Source: Gammaproteobacteria bacterium
Lineage (GTDB): Bacteria > Pseudomonadota > Gammaproteobacteria > Pseudomonadales > Azotimanducaceae
Reading direction: 5' to 3'
Assembly (NCBI GenBank): GCA_009837725.1
Contig: VXSY01000152.1
Span: forward strand, 1 to 48,504
DNA length: 48,504 nucleotides
A program made the translations under genes and the position numbers. Shown in pieces: positions 41,562 to 48,504 of this stretch; position 1 is the stretch's first letter, and every line of letters starts with the position of its first letter. A model generated the notes under the pieces. The model was not told where the DNA came from and did no database searches. It saw only the letters and a list, made by a program, of their open reading frames with translations.

Positions 41562-42365
41562 ATGCATTCGCTCACGATCGTTCACACCTCCGATGTCCAT
41601 CTCGACAGCCGCGCCGGCGACCCGCCCAAGGAGGACGGCTTCCGCAGCCGCGCCGAACGCGCCTTCTCCGGCGTCATGGACGTCGCCCTCGCCGAAGACG
41701 CAGACCTACTGCTCATCGCCGGCGACCTCTTTGACAACAACCGCGTGGACGACTCCAACATCGAGTTCGTCTATGCCCAGCTAGCCCGGGTCTCGTGCCC
41801 CGTCGCCATGATTCCCGGCAATCACGACATTCACGACCAGCGTTCGGTGTGGAACCGCTTCGACTTCGGCGCTTGCGGCAACCACGTGCATGGCCTGATG
41901 TCGCACGAGGGCGCCACCGTCGACCTGCCCCAAATCCACGCCCGCATCTGGGGCAAGGCCATGCTGGAGCACGCGCCCGAAAACTACCCGCTCGAAGGCG
42001 TGCCCGATCGCCACGAAACGTGGTGGAACATCGGCCTGGCGCACGGACAGGTGTGCGAACGGCGCATCGGTTGGGGCTCATCGCCCATTACCAGCGAGGA
42101 AATCCGCGCCTCGGGGCTCGACTACCTGGCGCTGGGCCACGTACACGTCCACGCCGACCACAGCGAAGGCGACACCGTGGCGCACTACTGCGGCTCTCCA
42201 GTAGCCCACTACGCCGGCTCCGAAGGCGGCAAGGTGGCGCTGGTGACCCTCTGCCCTGACAACGGCGTGGAAGTGGCCCACCGCCAGATCAGCCAGTGGG
42301 GCGAGGAGAGGGACGCACCCTCACCGCACGGCGCCTTCAACATGGTCGCCGGAGTGCCGTTCTAG
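41562..42365 (+). CDS. Metallophosphoesterase, SbcD/Mre11-like
   Basis: This 267-aa protein has all calcineurin-like phosphoesterase motifs: HTSDVHLD (Asp11, His13), IAGDLFDNN, IPGNHDIHD, LAHGQ and LGHVHVH. These are two-metal-site residues. The spacing resembles the DNA repair exonuclease SbcD/Mre11 group, but the protein is shorter than SbcD and no SbcC partner is adjacent. It may be a nuclease or a simple phosphodiesterase. It follows the flavoprotein gene by 50 bp on the same strand and may share its transcript. Confidence 0.88.
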   Translation: MHSLTIVHTSDVHLDSRAGDPPKEDGFRSRAERAFSGVMDVALAEDADLLLIAGDLFDNNRVDDSNIEFVYAQLARVSCPVAMIPGNHDIHDQRSVWNRFDFGACGNHVHGLMSHEGATVDLPQIHARIWGKAMLEHAPENYPLEGVPDRHETWWNIGLAHGQVCERRIGWGSSPITSEEIRASGLDYLALGHVHVHADHSEGDTVAHYCGSPVAHYAGSEGGKVALVTLCPDNGVEVAHRQISQWGEERDAPSPHGAFNMVAGVPF

Positions 42366-42458
42366 GGGCCAGTTGCGTAACGCGGCTACGTGTAGCTAAC
42401 GCGCCGATCGGCGCCTCGAGAAGGGGGCGCGAGCAAGGACACCAGGGAGGAAGATCCA

Positions 42459-43628
42459 ATGACCGCCGAGACATTCCGCGCCGAAGCCCGCGACTGGCTG
42501 GAAGAAAACTGCCCGCCCACCATACGCCGTGCCGGCGGCTACACGGCCGGCGGCCGCAAGGCCAAGTATCCGAACCCGGAAACCAAGCTCTGGCTCGACC
42601 GCATGGCCGAGCGCGGCTGGACGGCGCCGCATTGGCCGAAGGAGTACGGCGGCGGCGGACTTTCCACCGAAGAGCACCAAGTCCTCGCCGACGAGATGGG
42701 GCGCATCAACGCCGCAGCCCCGCTCTCCGGCCACGGCCTGACCATGATCGGCCCTGCCATCCTCGAGTTCGGCACCCATGAACAGTGCCTCGAACACCTC
42801 CCCCGCATCGCCCGCGGCGAAATCCGCTGGTGCCAGGGTTACAGCGAGCCCGGCGCCGGTTCTGACCTTGCGAGCCTGCAATGCCGCGCCGAGGAAGACG
42901 GCGACGACTACCTCGTCAACGGCTCGAAAATCTGGACCTCCGGCGCCGATCAGGCCGACTGGATCTTCGCGCTGGTGCGCACCGATTTCAGCGTCAAGCA
43001 CGAAGGCATCTCCTTCCTCGTGCTCGACATGGACACCCCCGGCGTCACCGTCTCCCCCATCGAACTCATCAGCGGCTCGTCCGAGTTTTGCCAGACCTTC
43101 TTCGACGATGTGCGAGTGCCCAAGCGCAACCTCATCGGCAAGCCCGGCGAGGGCTGGACGGTGGGCAAGCGCCTGCTGCAGTACGAGCGCAGTTCCATCG
43201 GCGGGCGCGGCAACGCGCGACAGAAGGTGAAGACCATCGATGAGACCGCAAGGGAATACGCCGGCGTGGAAGGCGGCAAGATCGCCGACCACGACCTCCG
43301 CAGCCGAGTCACGTCACTGCGCATCGACGAAACCGCCTACCAGTTCACCATCCGCCGCTCCATCGAGGAATCCACCAGCTCCCGCGCCCCGAGCTTCCTC
43401 TCCAGCTTCTTCAAGCTCTACGGCACCGAACAAAATATGCGCCGCCAGGACCTGACCATGGACATCATGGGCCTCAAGGCCCTTGGCTGGTCCGGCGACG
43501 CCTATGCCCCGGCGGAACTCGGCGCCACCCGGGGCTGGCTGCGCTCCAAGGCCAACTCCATCGAAGGCGGCAGCTCGGAAGTGCAACGCAACATCATCGC
43601 CAAACGGGTCTTGGGCCTGCCGGACTAG
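42459..43628 (+). CDS. Acyl-CoA dehydrogenase family protein
   Basis: This 389-aa FAD enzyme would introduce a double bond into an acyl-CoA. GYSEPGAGSDLASLQCRAEE near residue 128 is the conserved N-domain signature, and NGSKIWTSGADQADWIFAL follows. The C-terminal domain ends with EGGSSEVQRNIIAKRVLGLP, the family's FAD-contacting tail. The segment FPPKE-like WPKEYGGGGLS near residue 61 is typical of short-chain and branched or aryl-acyl members. It is probably part of a degradation route, but its partner enzymes are not adjacent. ATG at 42459 is preceded by GGGAGGAAG. Confidence 0.92.
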   Translation: MTAETFRAEARDWLEENCPPTIRRAGGYTAGGRKAKYPNPETKLWLDRMAERGWTAPHWPKEYGGGGLSTEEHQVLADEMGRINAAAPLSGHGLTMIGPAILEFGTHEQCLEHLPRIARGEIRWCQGYSEPGAGSDLASLQCRAEEDGDDYLVNGSKIWTSGADQADWIFALVRTDFSVKHEGISFLVLDMDTPGVTVSPIELISGSSEFCQTFFDDVRVPKRNLIGKPGEGWTVGKRLLQYERSSIGGRGNARQKVKTIDETAREYAGVEGGKIADHDLRSRVTSLRIDETAYQFTIRRSIEESTSSRAPSFLSSFFKLYGTEQNMRRQDLTMDIMGLKALGWSGDAYAPAELGATRGWLRSKANSIEGGSSEVQRNIIAKRVLGLPD

Positions 43629-43997
43629 CGCGGCACGGGACGGGCTAGTCCCCTCCCGTCTTGAACAAGCCGGGTAGGTGCATTCTGCGGCGCGAGACGC
43701 CGAGCGTAGCGAGGGGCTTTAGCGGCGCTAGAAGGCCGCGCCGTAGGGAAAACCGCAAGCGAGCGGATGCGTTGGCCTCTAGCGTCGCCGTCCTCTGGAG
43801 GGAGGGCGTCCCGCCCTCCATCGCGCCCGCATCCTTGTGGTGCAGCGAGTGTTCTGCGCGCCTTGCGGCGCGATGGAGGGCGTCCCGCCCTCCCTCCGAG
43901 GGCTCGCTAATGCTCGCTAGCGCGGCGCAGAGCGCGTTCTAATTGGCCGGCACGGGCTAAAGTTGCCCAAACTAGATCACTTGGACGAGGTGCTGCC
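43629..43997. repeat. Repeat-rich gap: family A and two family B repeats
   Basis: This 369-bp gap holds a reverse family A repeat at 43636-43668 (GACGGGCTAGTCCCCTCCCG then TCTTGAACAAG). It also holds two identical family B palindromes, GGAGGGCG-TCC-CGCCCTCC, at 43801-43819 and 43875-43893. The second pair is separated by GCGCC-rich palindromic DNA. I see no gene. A promoter for the antitoxin gene must lie in the last 60 bases, but no clear -35/-10 pair is visible. Confidence 0.65.
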
Positions 43998-44246
43998 ATG
44001 CGGGTCGTGTCGGCTTCAGAAGCCAAGCGACGGCTTGGAGCGGTATTGGACGCCGTCCAGCGGGAACCTGTCACCATTCGTCGGCAAAACCGCGAAGTAG
44101 CCGTCGTCCTGTCGCTCAGCGACTACCGTCGGCTAACCACGCTCAACGTCGCGGAGTTCCAACGGTTTTGCGACCGCGTCTCGGCATCGGCAAGGGCCAG
44201 GGGGCTCACCGAGGAGACGCTAAATGGCCTCCTTGGTCGCGACTGA
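43998..44246 (+). CDS. Phd/YefM-family antitoxin, apparently without toxin
   Basis: This 82-aa protein has the Phd/YefM N-terminal DNA-binding pattern: MRVVSASEAKRRLGAVLDAV, VTIRRQNREVAVVLSLSDYR. In type II toxin-antitoxin pairs this protein represses its operon and neutralises a RelE, Doc or PIN toxin encoded just downstream. Here the next 127 bp contain only a family A repeat, and the following gene is a transporter on the other strand. No toxin is present on either side. The gene may be a remnant or an independent regulator. Confidence 0.85.
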   Translation: MRVVSASEAKRRLGAVLDAVQREPVTIRRQNREVAVVLSLSDYRRLTTLNVAEFQRFCDRVSASARARGLTEETLNGLLGRD

Positions 44247-44313
44247 GCTACTTGAGTGGGGCCAGTCTTGCTTGCGTTTGCGCCCCCGTAGCCCGATTGC
44301 GTCGCAGTCCGAA

Positions 44314-44346
44314 ACAAGGGACGGGACAAGCCCTCCCCTACGACCC
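44314..44346 (+). repeat. Family A repeat
   Basis: AACAAGGGACGGGACAAGCC followed by CTCCCCTACGACC is a forward copy of family A. It sits where the toxin gene of the antitoxin pair would be expected. Confidence 0.6.
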
Positions 44347-44373
44347 TCGCGCCGCACATTGATTCGTCGGGCG

Positions 44374-46173
44374 TCAGAAGTACATGGACGCCAGCAGGAA
44401 GGTGAGCACGGCCCACATCAGGAACGTGAGCGGAGTGCCGACGCGGACGAACTCGCTGAAGCGGTAGCCGCCGGCGCTCATCACCAGGAGGTTGGTCTTG
44501 TAGGCCATTGGCGTCGCAAAGCTCATGTTGGCGCCGAAGAGGACCGCGAGCACGAACGGTTCCGGGGGCAGGTTTAGCTGGACGGCGATGCCGATGGCAA
44601 TGGGGGTGCCGATGACGGCGGCTGCGTTGTTGGAGACGACGTTGGTGAGGAGCGCCAGCAGCATCATCAGGGCACCAAGGATCACCGTGGGCGTGGCGCC
44701 GGCGGTGGCGAACAGGAAGACGTCAGTGAGATATTGGGTGGCGCCAGTCTTCACGAGGGCGTCGCCCAGGGCCAAGCTTGCCGCAACCACGAAGAAGACG
44801 GCGGGGCTGATGGCGCGGATGGCGACGCCGATGCGCAGGCAGCGCGTCGCCAACATCAACAGGGCGCCGAATACCGCGCTTACCGCGATGTGCATGACGC
44901 CGGTGGCGGCCAGCACGATGACGGCGGTGAGGATGGCGAGGGCCACCTTGGCCTTGCGGGTGCGGGGCAGTTCCATGGTGGCGTCGAGCACGAGGAACTC
45001 ACCGTTGCGCTTCAGGCGCCGAATCTGGTTGCGGGGGCCCTGCACGAGCATCACGTCGCCTTGCACGAGCACCACATCCTGGATTTCCTCATGCGGCTGC
45101 CAGATGTCCTTGCCCCGGCGGTGCAGGGCGAGCACGGCGAGTTCGTAGTCCCGCAGGAAGGAGGACGACTTGAGGTTGGCGCGGTCCAGCGTCGAGCCGC
45201 CGACCACCGCCACCTCCGCCATCGCAAGGCCCTCCGGCGTTTCGTCGCTGCCAGCGCTGTCGCGGCGCTGCAGCGTGCCCTTCATGGCGCGAGCGAAGTT
45301 GGCGAGATGGGTGGAAGTGTCGCGCACTCGCAGGCGATCGCCGGCGCGAAGGACTTCGTGCGGGCCGGCATAGAGCGACAGGTCATCGCGGCGAATGCGA
45401 ATGATCCTCATGCCGTCGCCCACCGCCTTGGTGGCTTCTTCCACCGTTTTGCCGACCACGCTGCTCGCCTCCGAGAGGGTGATGCGGGCGTCGAACAGGC
45501 GGGTGGAGGAGTCGGCCAGTTGAATGCCCCTCTCGGGCAGCATCCGCGGCGCCACCAGCCACAGGTAGAGGATGGCGATGCCGCCGGCGATGGCTGCCGG
45601 CACGGCGAAGTCGAACATGCCGAAGCGTTCAAGGCCGTAGTCGTTGGCCACCGCCACGACGAGCAGGTTGGTCGACGTGCCGATGGTGGTGGCCATGCCG
45701 CCCACCAACGTCGCGAAGCCCATCGGCATCAGCACCCGCGTGGGGGACGCGTTGGCACGCAGGCAGGCGCTGATGAGAATCGGCAGCAGCAGCACGACGA
45801 TGGGGGTGTTGTTGACGAAGGCCGACAGCACGGCGCCAACGACCAGCGTTGCGAACAGGGACAGGAACGGAAGACGCGCCCAGGCGCGGCCCAAGAGCCG
45901 CCCAACCGGTTCGAGGGCGCCAGTGACGACGATGCCTTGGCCGAGCACCATCAGGGCACATACGGAGATGAGCGCCTCGTGGCCGAGCCCGAAGAACAGC
46001 CCAGCCGGCTCGACCCCCTCGAAGGGGAACACGGAGAACCCGACGGCGAGAAGAGACAAGAGCCCTAAGCTCGTGATTTCGAGGCGGATCTTGTCTTGAC
46101 TAAAGAGATAGAGCGCCGCCGCCGTCACGAGCAAGAGCACGAGCGCGTGGGGATTCGGGATGGTGGGGAACAT
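44374..46173 (-). CDS. SLC13/DASS-type anion transporter with two RCK_C domains
   Basis: This 599-aa inner-membrane protein has two groups of about five to six membrane helices. Between them is a cytoplasmic region of about 190 residues with two TrkA-C (RCK_C) domains, near residues 225-300 and 315-395. The transport signature SAFVNNTPIVVLLLPILISA lies in the first half and LTNVVSNNAAAVIGTPIAIG in the second, the paired SNT-like motifs of the DASS family. Members carry sulfate or dicarboxylates with sodium; the RCK_C domains may sense a ligand. It is a single gene with ATG at 46173. The cargo is unknown. Confidence 0.92.
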   Translation of the reverse strand: MFPTIPNPHALVLLLVTAAALYLFSQDKIRLEITSLGLLSLLAVGFSVFPFEGVEPAGLFFGLGHEALISVCALMVLGQGIVVTGALEPVGRLLGRAWARLPFLSLFATLVVGAVLSAFVNNTPIVVLLLPILISACLRANASPTRVLMPMGFATLVGGMATTIGTSTNLLVVAVANDYGLERFGMFDFAVPAAIAGGIAILYLWLVAPRMLPERGIQLADSSTRLFDARITLSEASSVVGKTVEEATKAVGDGMRIIRIRRDDLSLYAGPHEVLRAGDRLRVRDTSTHLANFARAMKGTLQRRDSAGSDETPEGLAMAEVAVVGGSTLDRANLKSSSFLRDYELAVLALHRRGKDIWQPHEEIQDVVLVQGDVMLVQGPRNQIRRLKRNGEFLVLDATMELPRTRKAKVALAILTAVIVLAATGVMHIAVSAVFGALLMLATRCLRIGVAIRAISPAVFFVVAASLALGDALVKTGATQYLTDVFLFATAGATPTVILGALMMLLALLTNVVSNNAAAVIGTPIAIGIAVQLNLPPEPFVLAVLFGANMSFATPMAYKTNLLVMSAGGYRFSEFVRVGTPLTFLMWAVLTFLLASMYF

Positions 46174-46268
46174 GCGAGGATTTTACGGGGCTTCCGAGGG
46201 CAGGCAGGATGCCTTTCCGTTTGCGCGTCCTTGTTCCAGGGCTGCTGCGGAGGGCTCTGCTTGCGGCG

Positions 46269-46703
46269 CTACTTCCCGCGCCGCCGTCGAAACACGGGCA
46301 GGACGACTCCCTCGCCGACATCCAAGAACTCCACTTGCACTCGCTGGCCGATGGCAACTTGCTCCGGCGGCGTGTCGATGAGGTTGGAGGTGATGTGCAC
46401 GCCCTCGTCAAGAGCCACTTCCACAGTGGCGAAGGGCGTGTAGCCGCGCAGCGCCGGATGCACGGCTTGGTGGGTGATGACGTAGGAATGCACTTCGCCG
46501 CGGCCTTCGGACTCCTGCCAGACGAACTCCATGGCGCCGCAACTGCCGCACTTGGCGCGGGGCGGGTGGCTGATCGCGCCGCACGCAGCGCAGCGCTGCA
46601 CCACGAGGCGCCTTTCCTTCAGCGCTTCCCAGAACGGCGCCGACTCTTCCGACGGCTGTGGCAGCGGCAGCGCGGGGGGGCGCTCGAACGTCCAGCCGCT
46701 CAT
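46269..46703 (-). CDS. DUF35 OB-fold/zinc-ribbon protein, partner of the thiolase-like protein
   Basis: This 144-aa protein has an N-terminal rubredoxin-like zinc ribbon, RCAACGAISHPPRAKCGSCG near residues 37-56, followed by an OB-fold with VHSYVITHQAVHP and the tail FLDVGEGVVLPVF. DUF35 proteins bind acyl-CoA and pair with thiolase-like enzymes, as in the ChsH2/Ltp2 steroid side-chain aldolase complex. ATG at 46703 overlaps the stop of the thiolase gene (ATGA), and a GGAGCGAGG site lies in that gene's end. The two products are therefore likely made together and form a complex. Confidence 0.9.
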   Translation of the reverse strand: MSGWTFERPPALPLPQPSEESAPFWEALKERRLVVQRCAACGAISHPPRAKCGSCGAMEFVWQESEGRGEVHSYVITHQAVHPALRGYTPFATVEVALDEGVHITSNLIDTPPEQVAIGQRVQVEFLDVGEGVVLPVFRRRRGK

Positions 46704-47818
46704 GCCTCGCTCCGTTCGAGGATCACCGCGCCGGTGCCGATGCCCGTATCCACAAAGGAAAGCTGTGCGTTCGGCACTTGGCTCGTGGATTCGCCTCGGG
46801 CTTGGCGCACGCCTTCGATGAGATGGTTCATGCCCTGCAGATAGACCTCGGAAAGATGGCCGCCGGAAGTGTTCACGGGCAGCTTTCCCGAATCCCACAT
46901 CGTGCCGCCATCTTCCACGAAATGACCAGCATCTTCGACGAAACCGTAGTCCTCGAGCGCGAACAGGACGAACGGCCCGAAGTGGTCGTATATCTGCACC
47001 ACGTCGATGTCGGAACGCTCCACGCCACCCATGGCAAAGAGGCGCGCGGCGGTTCGACGCACCGGGGATGATTGCCCTGGTCCCGACTGCGCCGCGGCCC
47101 GGATCAGCGCCAGTGGCCGGTCCAGGCGACGTTCCCGCGCCAGTTCCGGCCGAGTCAACACCAACGCGCCGCCGCCGTCGCTTTCGAGGCAGCAGTCGAA
47201 GAGGTGGAACGGATCAACGATGAGGCGCGACTCCTGGTGATCCTCGAGCGTCAGCGGGCGATCGTGGAAGGTGGCGCGTGGATTGCGGTTGGCGTGCTTG
47301 CGCTGGATTACCGCCTGCTGGCCGAACTGGCGGCTCGTGACGCCTGTCTCAAACATGCGCCGCCGCGCCGACATGGCGAGGCCATGCTGCGGCGTCAGCA
47401 GGCCGAAGGGCTCTGTGAACGCGCCGGCACCGCGGCCGCCTTGACCGGTCACGTCGCCGCGGCCGTAGCGTCTTCCGGAACGGCCATTGACGCCGCGATA
47501 GATGACGATGGTGTTGGCAAGGCCCGCATGGATCGCTGCCGCGGCATGGGCCACGAGCGGCGCACCGACATTGCCGGCCTGATTGATCTCGCCGAACCAC
47601 GCGAGGTCGGGAATACCGAGATTGACGGCAACTTCCGCCTCGGAGCTGGTGTCGACGAACCACTTCATCAGGCCGTCGACCTCCGCCGCCGCGATCCCGG
47701 CATCGTCGAGCGCAGCGCCGATGGCCTGCAGCGAAAGAGCAAGCTCGGTGCGACCGCTATCGCGGGAGTAGTCGGTCTCACCGACGCCGGCGACGGCTAC
47801 GGCATTGGAAAAAGACAT
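46700..47818 (-). CDS. Thiolase-like (SCP2/Ltp2-type) protein
   Basis: This 372-aa protein has the thiolase fold: VAVAGVGETDYSR at the N-terminus, DDAGIAAAEVDG near 46, and the C-terminal NTSGGHLSEVYLQGMNHL carrying the family histidine. The nucleophilic cysteine of true thiolases is missing; the region reads NQAGNVGAPLVAHAAAA. Together with the adjacent DUF35 gene this suggests a retro-aldolase such as Ltp2, or another C-C bond enzyme on acyl-CoA, rather than acetyl-CoA acetyltransferase. ATG at 47818 has AAGAAGG upstream. It is the first gene of the two-gene unit. The substrate is unknown. Confidence 0.85.
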   Translation of the reverse strand: MSFSNAVAVAGVGETDYSRDSGRTELALSLQAIGAALDDAGIAAAEVDGLMKWFVDTSSEAEVAVNLGIPDLAWFGEINQAGNVGAPLVAHAAAAIHAGLANTIVIYRGVNGRSGRRYGRGDVTGQGGRGAGAFTEPFGLLTPQHGLAMSARRRMFETGVTSRQFGQQAVIQRKHANRNPRATFHDRPLTLEDHQESRLIVDPFHLFDCCLESDGGGALVLTRPELARERRLDRPLALIRAAAQSGPGQSSPVRRTAARLFAMGGVERSDIDVVQIYDHFGPFVLFALEDYGFVEDAGHFVEDGGTMWDSGKLPVNTSGGHLSEVYLQGMNHLIEGVRQARGESTSQVPNAQLSFVDTGIGTGAVILERSEA

Positions 47819-47866
47819 TGGGCCTTCTTGTGCGTTGCCTAGTGGCAGAGCGGCGAGAGCATACAC

Positions 47867-47890
47867 GGGGATGGGTCTGGCCCCGTCCCC
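47867..47890. repeat. GGGTCTGGCCC-type hairpin repeat
   Basis: GGGGATGGGTCTGGCCCCGT followed by CCCC forms a hairpin just after the stop region of the lipoprotein gene and before the thiolase start. The core GGGTCTGGCCCC recurs at 14671-14683, which suggests another short repeat family. Confidence 0.5.
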
Positions 47891-47899
47891 CCTTAGGCG

Positions 47900-48364
47900 T
47901 TACTGCTGCTGGGCGTGGTAGCCGGCGAGCGCCCAAGCACCGTTGGGCTGGCGCTGCATGGAGAGGTTCTCGTGGATGTTGCCGTTCTGCCAGTGGGAGT
48001 CGTAGCTGACGATCACGTATTCGCCTTCCGGGGCGCCCCAAGGGTTGTTGACGTAGGTCGTGGTGCCAACGGCGCGGGATTCGTGGGCGCCAAGCGGGTT
48101 GCGCAAAGCCTGCACCTGGGCGAGCCATTCGTCGCGCGACACCTGCTCCTTGAGGAAGGGGGAAGCGGTGGCACGCACCGCATCGTAGTCGCCGGCATCG
48201 AGCCGTTCGAGGATGGGCACAGTGGCGGCCACGGCGGCTCGTTCGGCCTCGGGATTGCTCTCCCCGCAGCCGGCGAGCGGCCACAAGAGGATGCCAAGAC
48301 TGGCGGCCATCAGCGTCTTCGCGCCCCGCCGACGGGCGACCTGCCGTACTGCAATCGGTTCCAA
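47900..48364 (-). CDS. Lipoprotein of unknown function
   Basis: This 154-aa precursor is proposed to start at TTG 48364, because GAGGTG lies six bases upstream and the result is a proper lipoprotein signal. That signal has basic residues (VARRRGAK), a hydrophobic stretch (MAASLGILLWPLAGC) and the lipobox LAGC. The next internal ATG (48310) would leave no basic N-region. The mature part of about 120 residues resembles a small cone-shaped DUF4019/DUF4878-like fold, with DAGDYDAVRATASPFLKEQV and EGEYVIVSYDSHWQNG. That resemblance is only by eye. It is probably anchored to a membrane. Confidence 0.72.
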   Translation of the reverse strand: MEPIAVRQVARRRGAKTLMAASLGILLWPLAGCGESNPEAERAAVAATVPILERLDAGDYDAVRATASPFLKEQVSRDEWLAQVQALRNPLGAHESRAVGTTTYVNNPWGAPEGEYVIVSYDSHWQNGNIHENLSMQRQPNGAWALAGYHAQQQ

Positions 48365-48504
48365 GCGACACCTCGCGCAACGCCAACGTACGCGGCATAT
48401 TTTGGTGGCGCGCGCAGGCGCTGACAACTCGCCGGTGTCGGCCTCACTGACTTCGCGCACCACGACAACGTTCCGCCCATTCCTCGAGGTCATCGAACTG
48501 CGGC
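48365..48504. other. Window end without recognisable gene
   Basis: These 140 bases upstream of the lipoprotein gene contain no feature I can identify. An open frame runs through them on the minus strand but has no conserved sequence. Confidence 0.4.

Noticed and set aside
42459-43628. Acyl-CoA dehydrogenase, together with the crotonase at 6367 and the DmdA-like gene, as a complete DMSP demethylation pathway (DmdABCD)
   Set aside because: The genes are far apart. The dehydrogenase is 389 aa, shorter than I recall for DmdC, and no DmdB-like ligase is present. The resemblance is too weak to claim.
43629-43997. Possible CRISPR array because of repeated palindromes
   Set aside because: The repeats are of different families, irregularly spaced, with no constant spacer length, and cas genes are absent.
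43998-44577. A toxin gene overlapping the antitoxin stop at 44224
   Set aside because: The frame at 44224-44577 runs antisense into the SLC13 transporter gene and has no PIN, RelE or Doc motif.

Overview
The window is a high-G+C, gene-dense bacterial chromosome segment of about 48.5 kb. An AroG-type class I DAHP synthase, NfuA, a Bcp peroxiredoxin, a four-subunit sarcosine oxidase and many acyl-CoA and flavin enzymes suggest a heterotrophic, probably marine proteobacterium, most likely gammaproteobacterial. I cannot place it lower. There is no prophage, CRISPR array or transposase. The gaps between genes are instead filled with several families of short palindromic repeats.

Layout. 0-2.8 kb: a three-gene ABC-2 type exporter. 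2.8-4.1 kb: a nucleotidyltransferase gene bracketed by 50-bp inverted repeats. 4.1-5.45 kb: a DAHP synthase gene with a promoter, a leader peptide containing Tyr-Trp-Phe-Phe, and an intrinsic terminator, which together look like a transcription attenuator. 5.5-8.5 kb: nfuA, a crotonase and a DUF2961/GH172 protein. 8.5-11.8 kb: two nearly identical tRNA-Leu(UAG) genes flanking a DUF2141/carotenoid-oxygenase operon and a divergent membrane LytTR regulator. 11.9-18.3 kb: a pair of paralogous secreted proteins, Bcp, an SDR/2-hydroxyacid dehydrogenase pair, an anchored alpha/beta hydrolase and a PnuC-type transporter.

18.6-30.4 kb: a luciferase-like monooxygenase, then a long plus-strand block for folate-dependent demethylation. 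It contains a DmdA/LigM-like GcvT-family protein, a MetF-like protein, dimethylglycine dehydrogenase, and sarcosine oxidase beta, delta and an alpha-gamma fusion. Together these could strip methyl groups from N-methylated glycines, and perhaps from another methyl donor, onto tetrahydrofolate. 30.4-35.6 kb: an S9 peptidase, a LemA/TPM/TPM operon and a methyltransferase.

35.8-36.9 kb holds what I consider the best find. It is an AhpD/carboxymuconolactone-decarboxylase-like gene interrupted by one in-frame TGA, exactly where the second cysteine of the CxxCxxxH redox motif belongs. A SECIS-like hairpin starts 17 nt downstream and its loop starts 24 nt downstream. I read it as one 364-residue selenoprotein with a CxxU motif, which ordinary gene calling would split into two fragments.

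37-48.4 kb: an F420/LLM-type oxidoreductase, an aldo/keto reductase, a small secreted protein, a Nudix hydrolase, a nitronate monooxygenase-like protein, a metallophosphoesterase, an acyl-CoA dehydrogenase, an orphan Phd-type antitoxin, an SLC13-type transporter, a thiolase-like/DUF35 pair and a lipoprotein.
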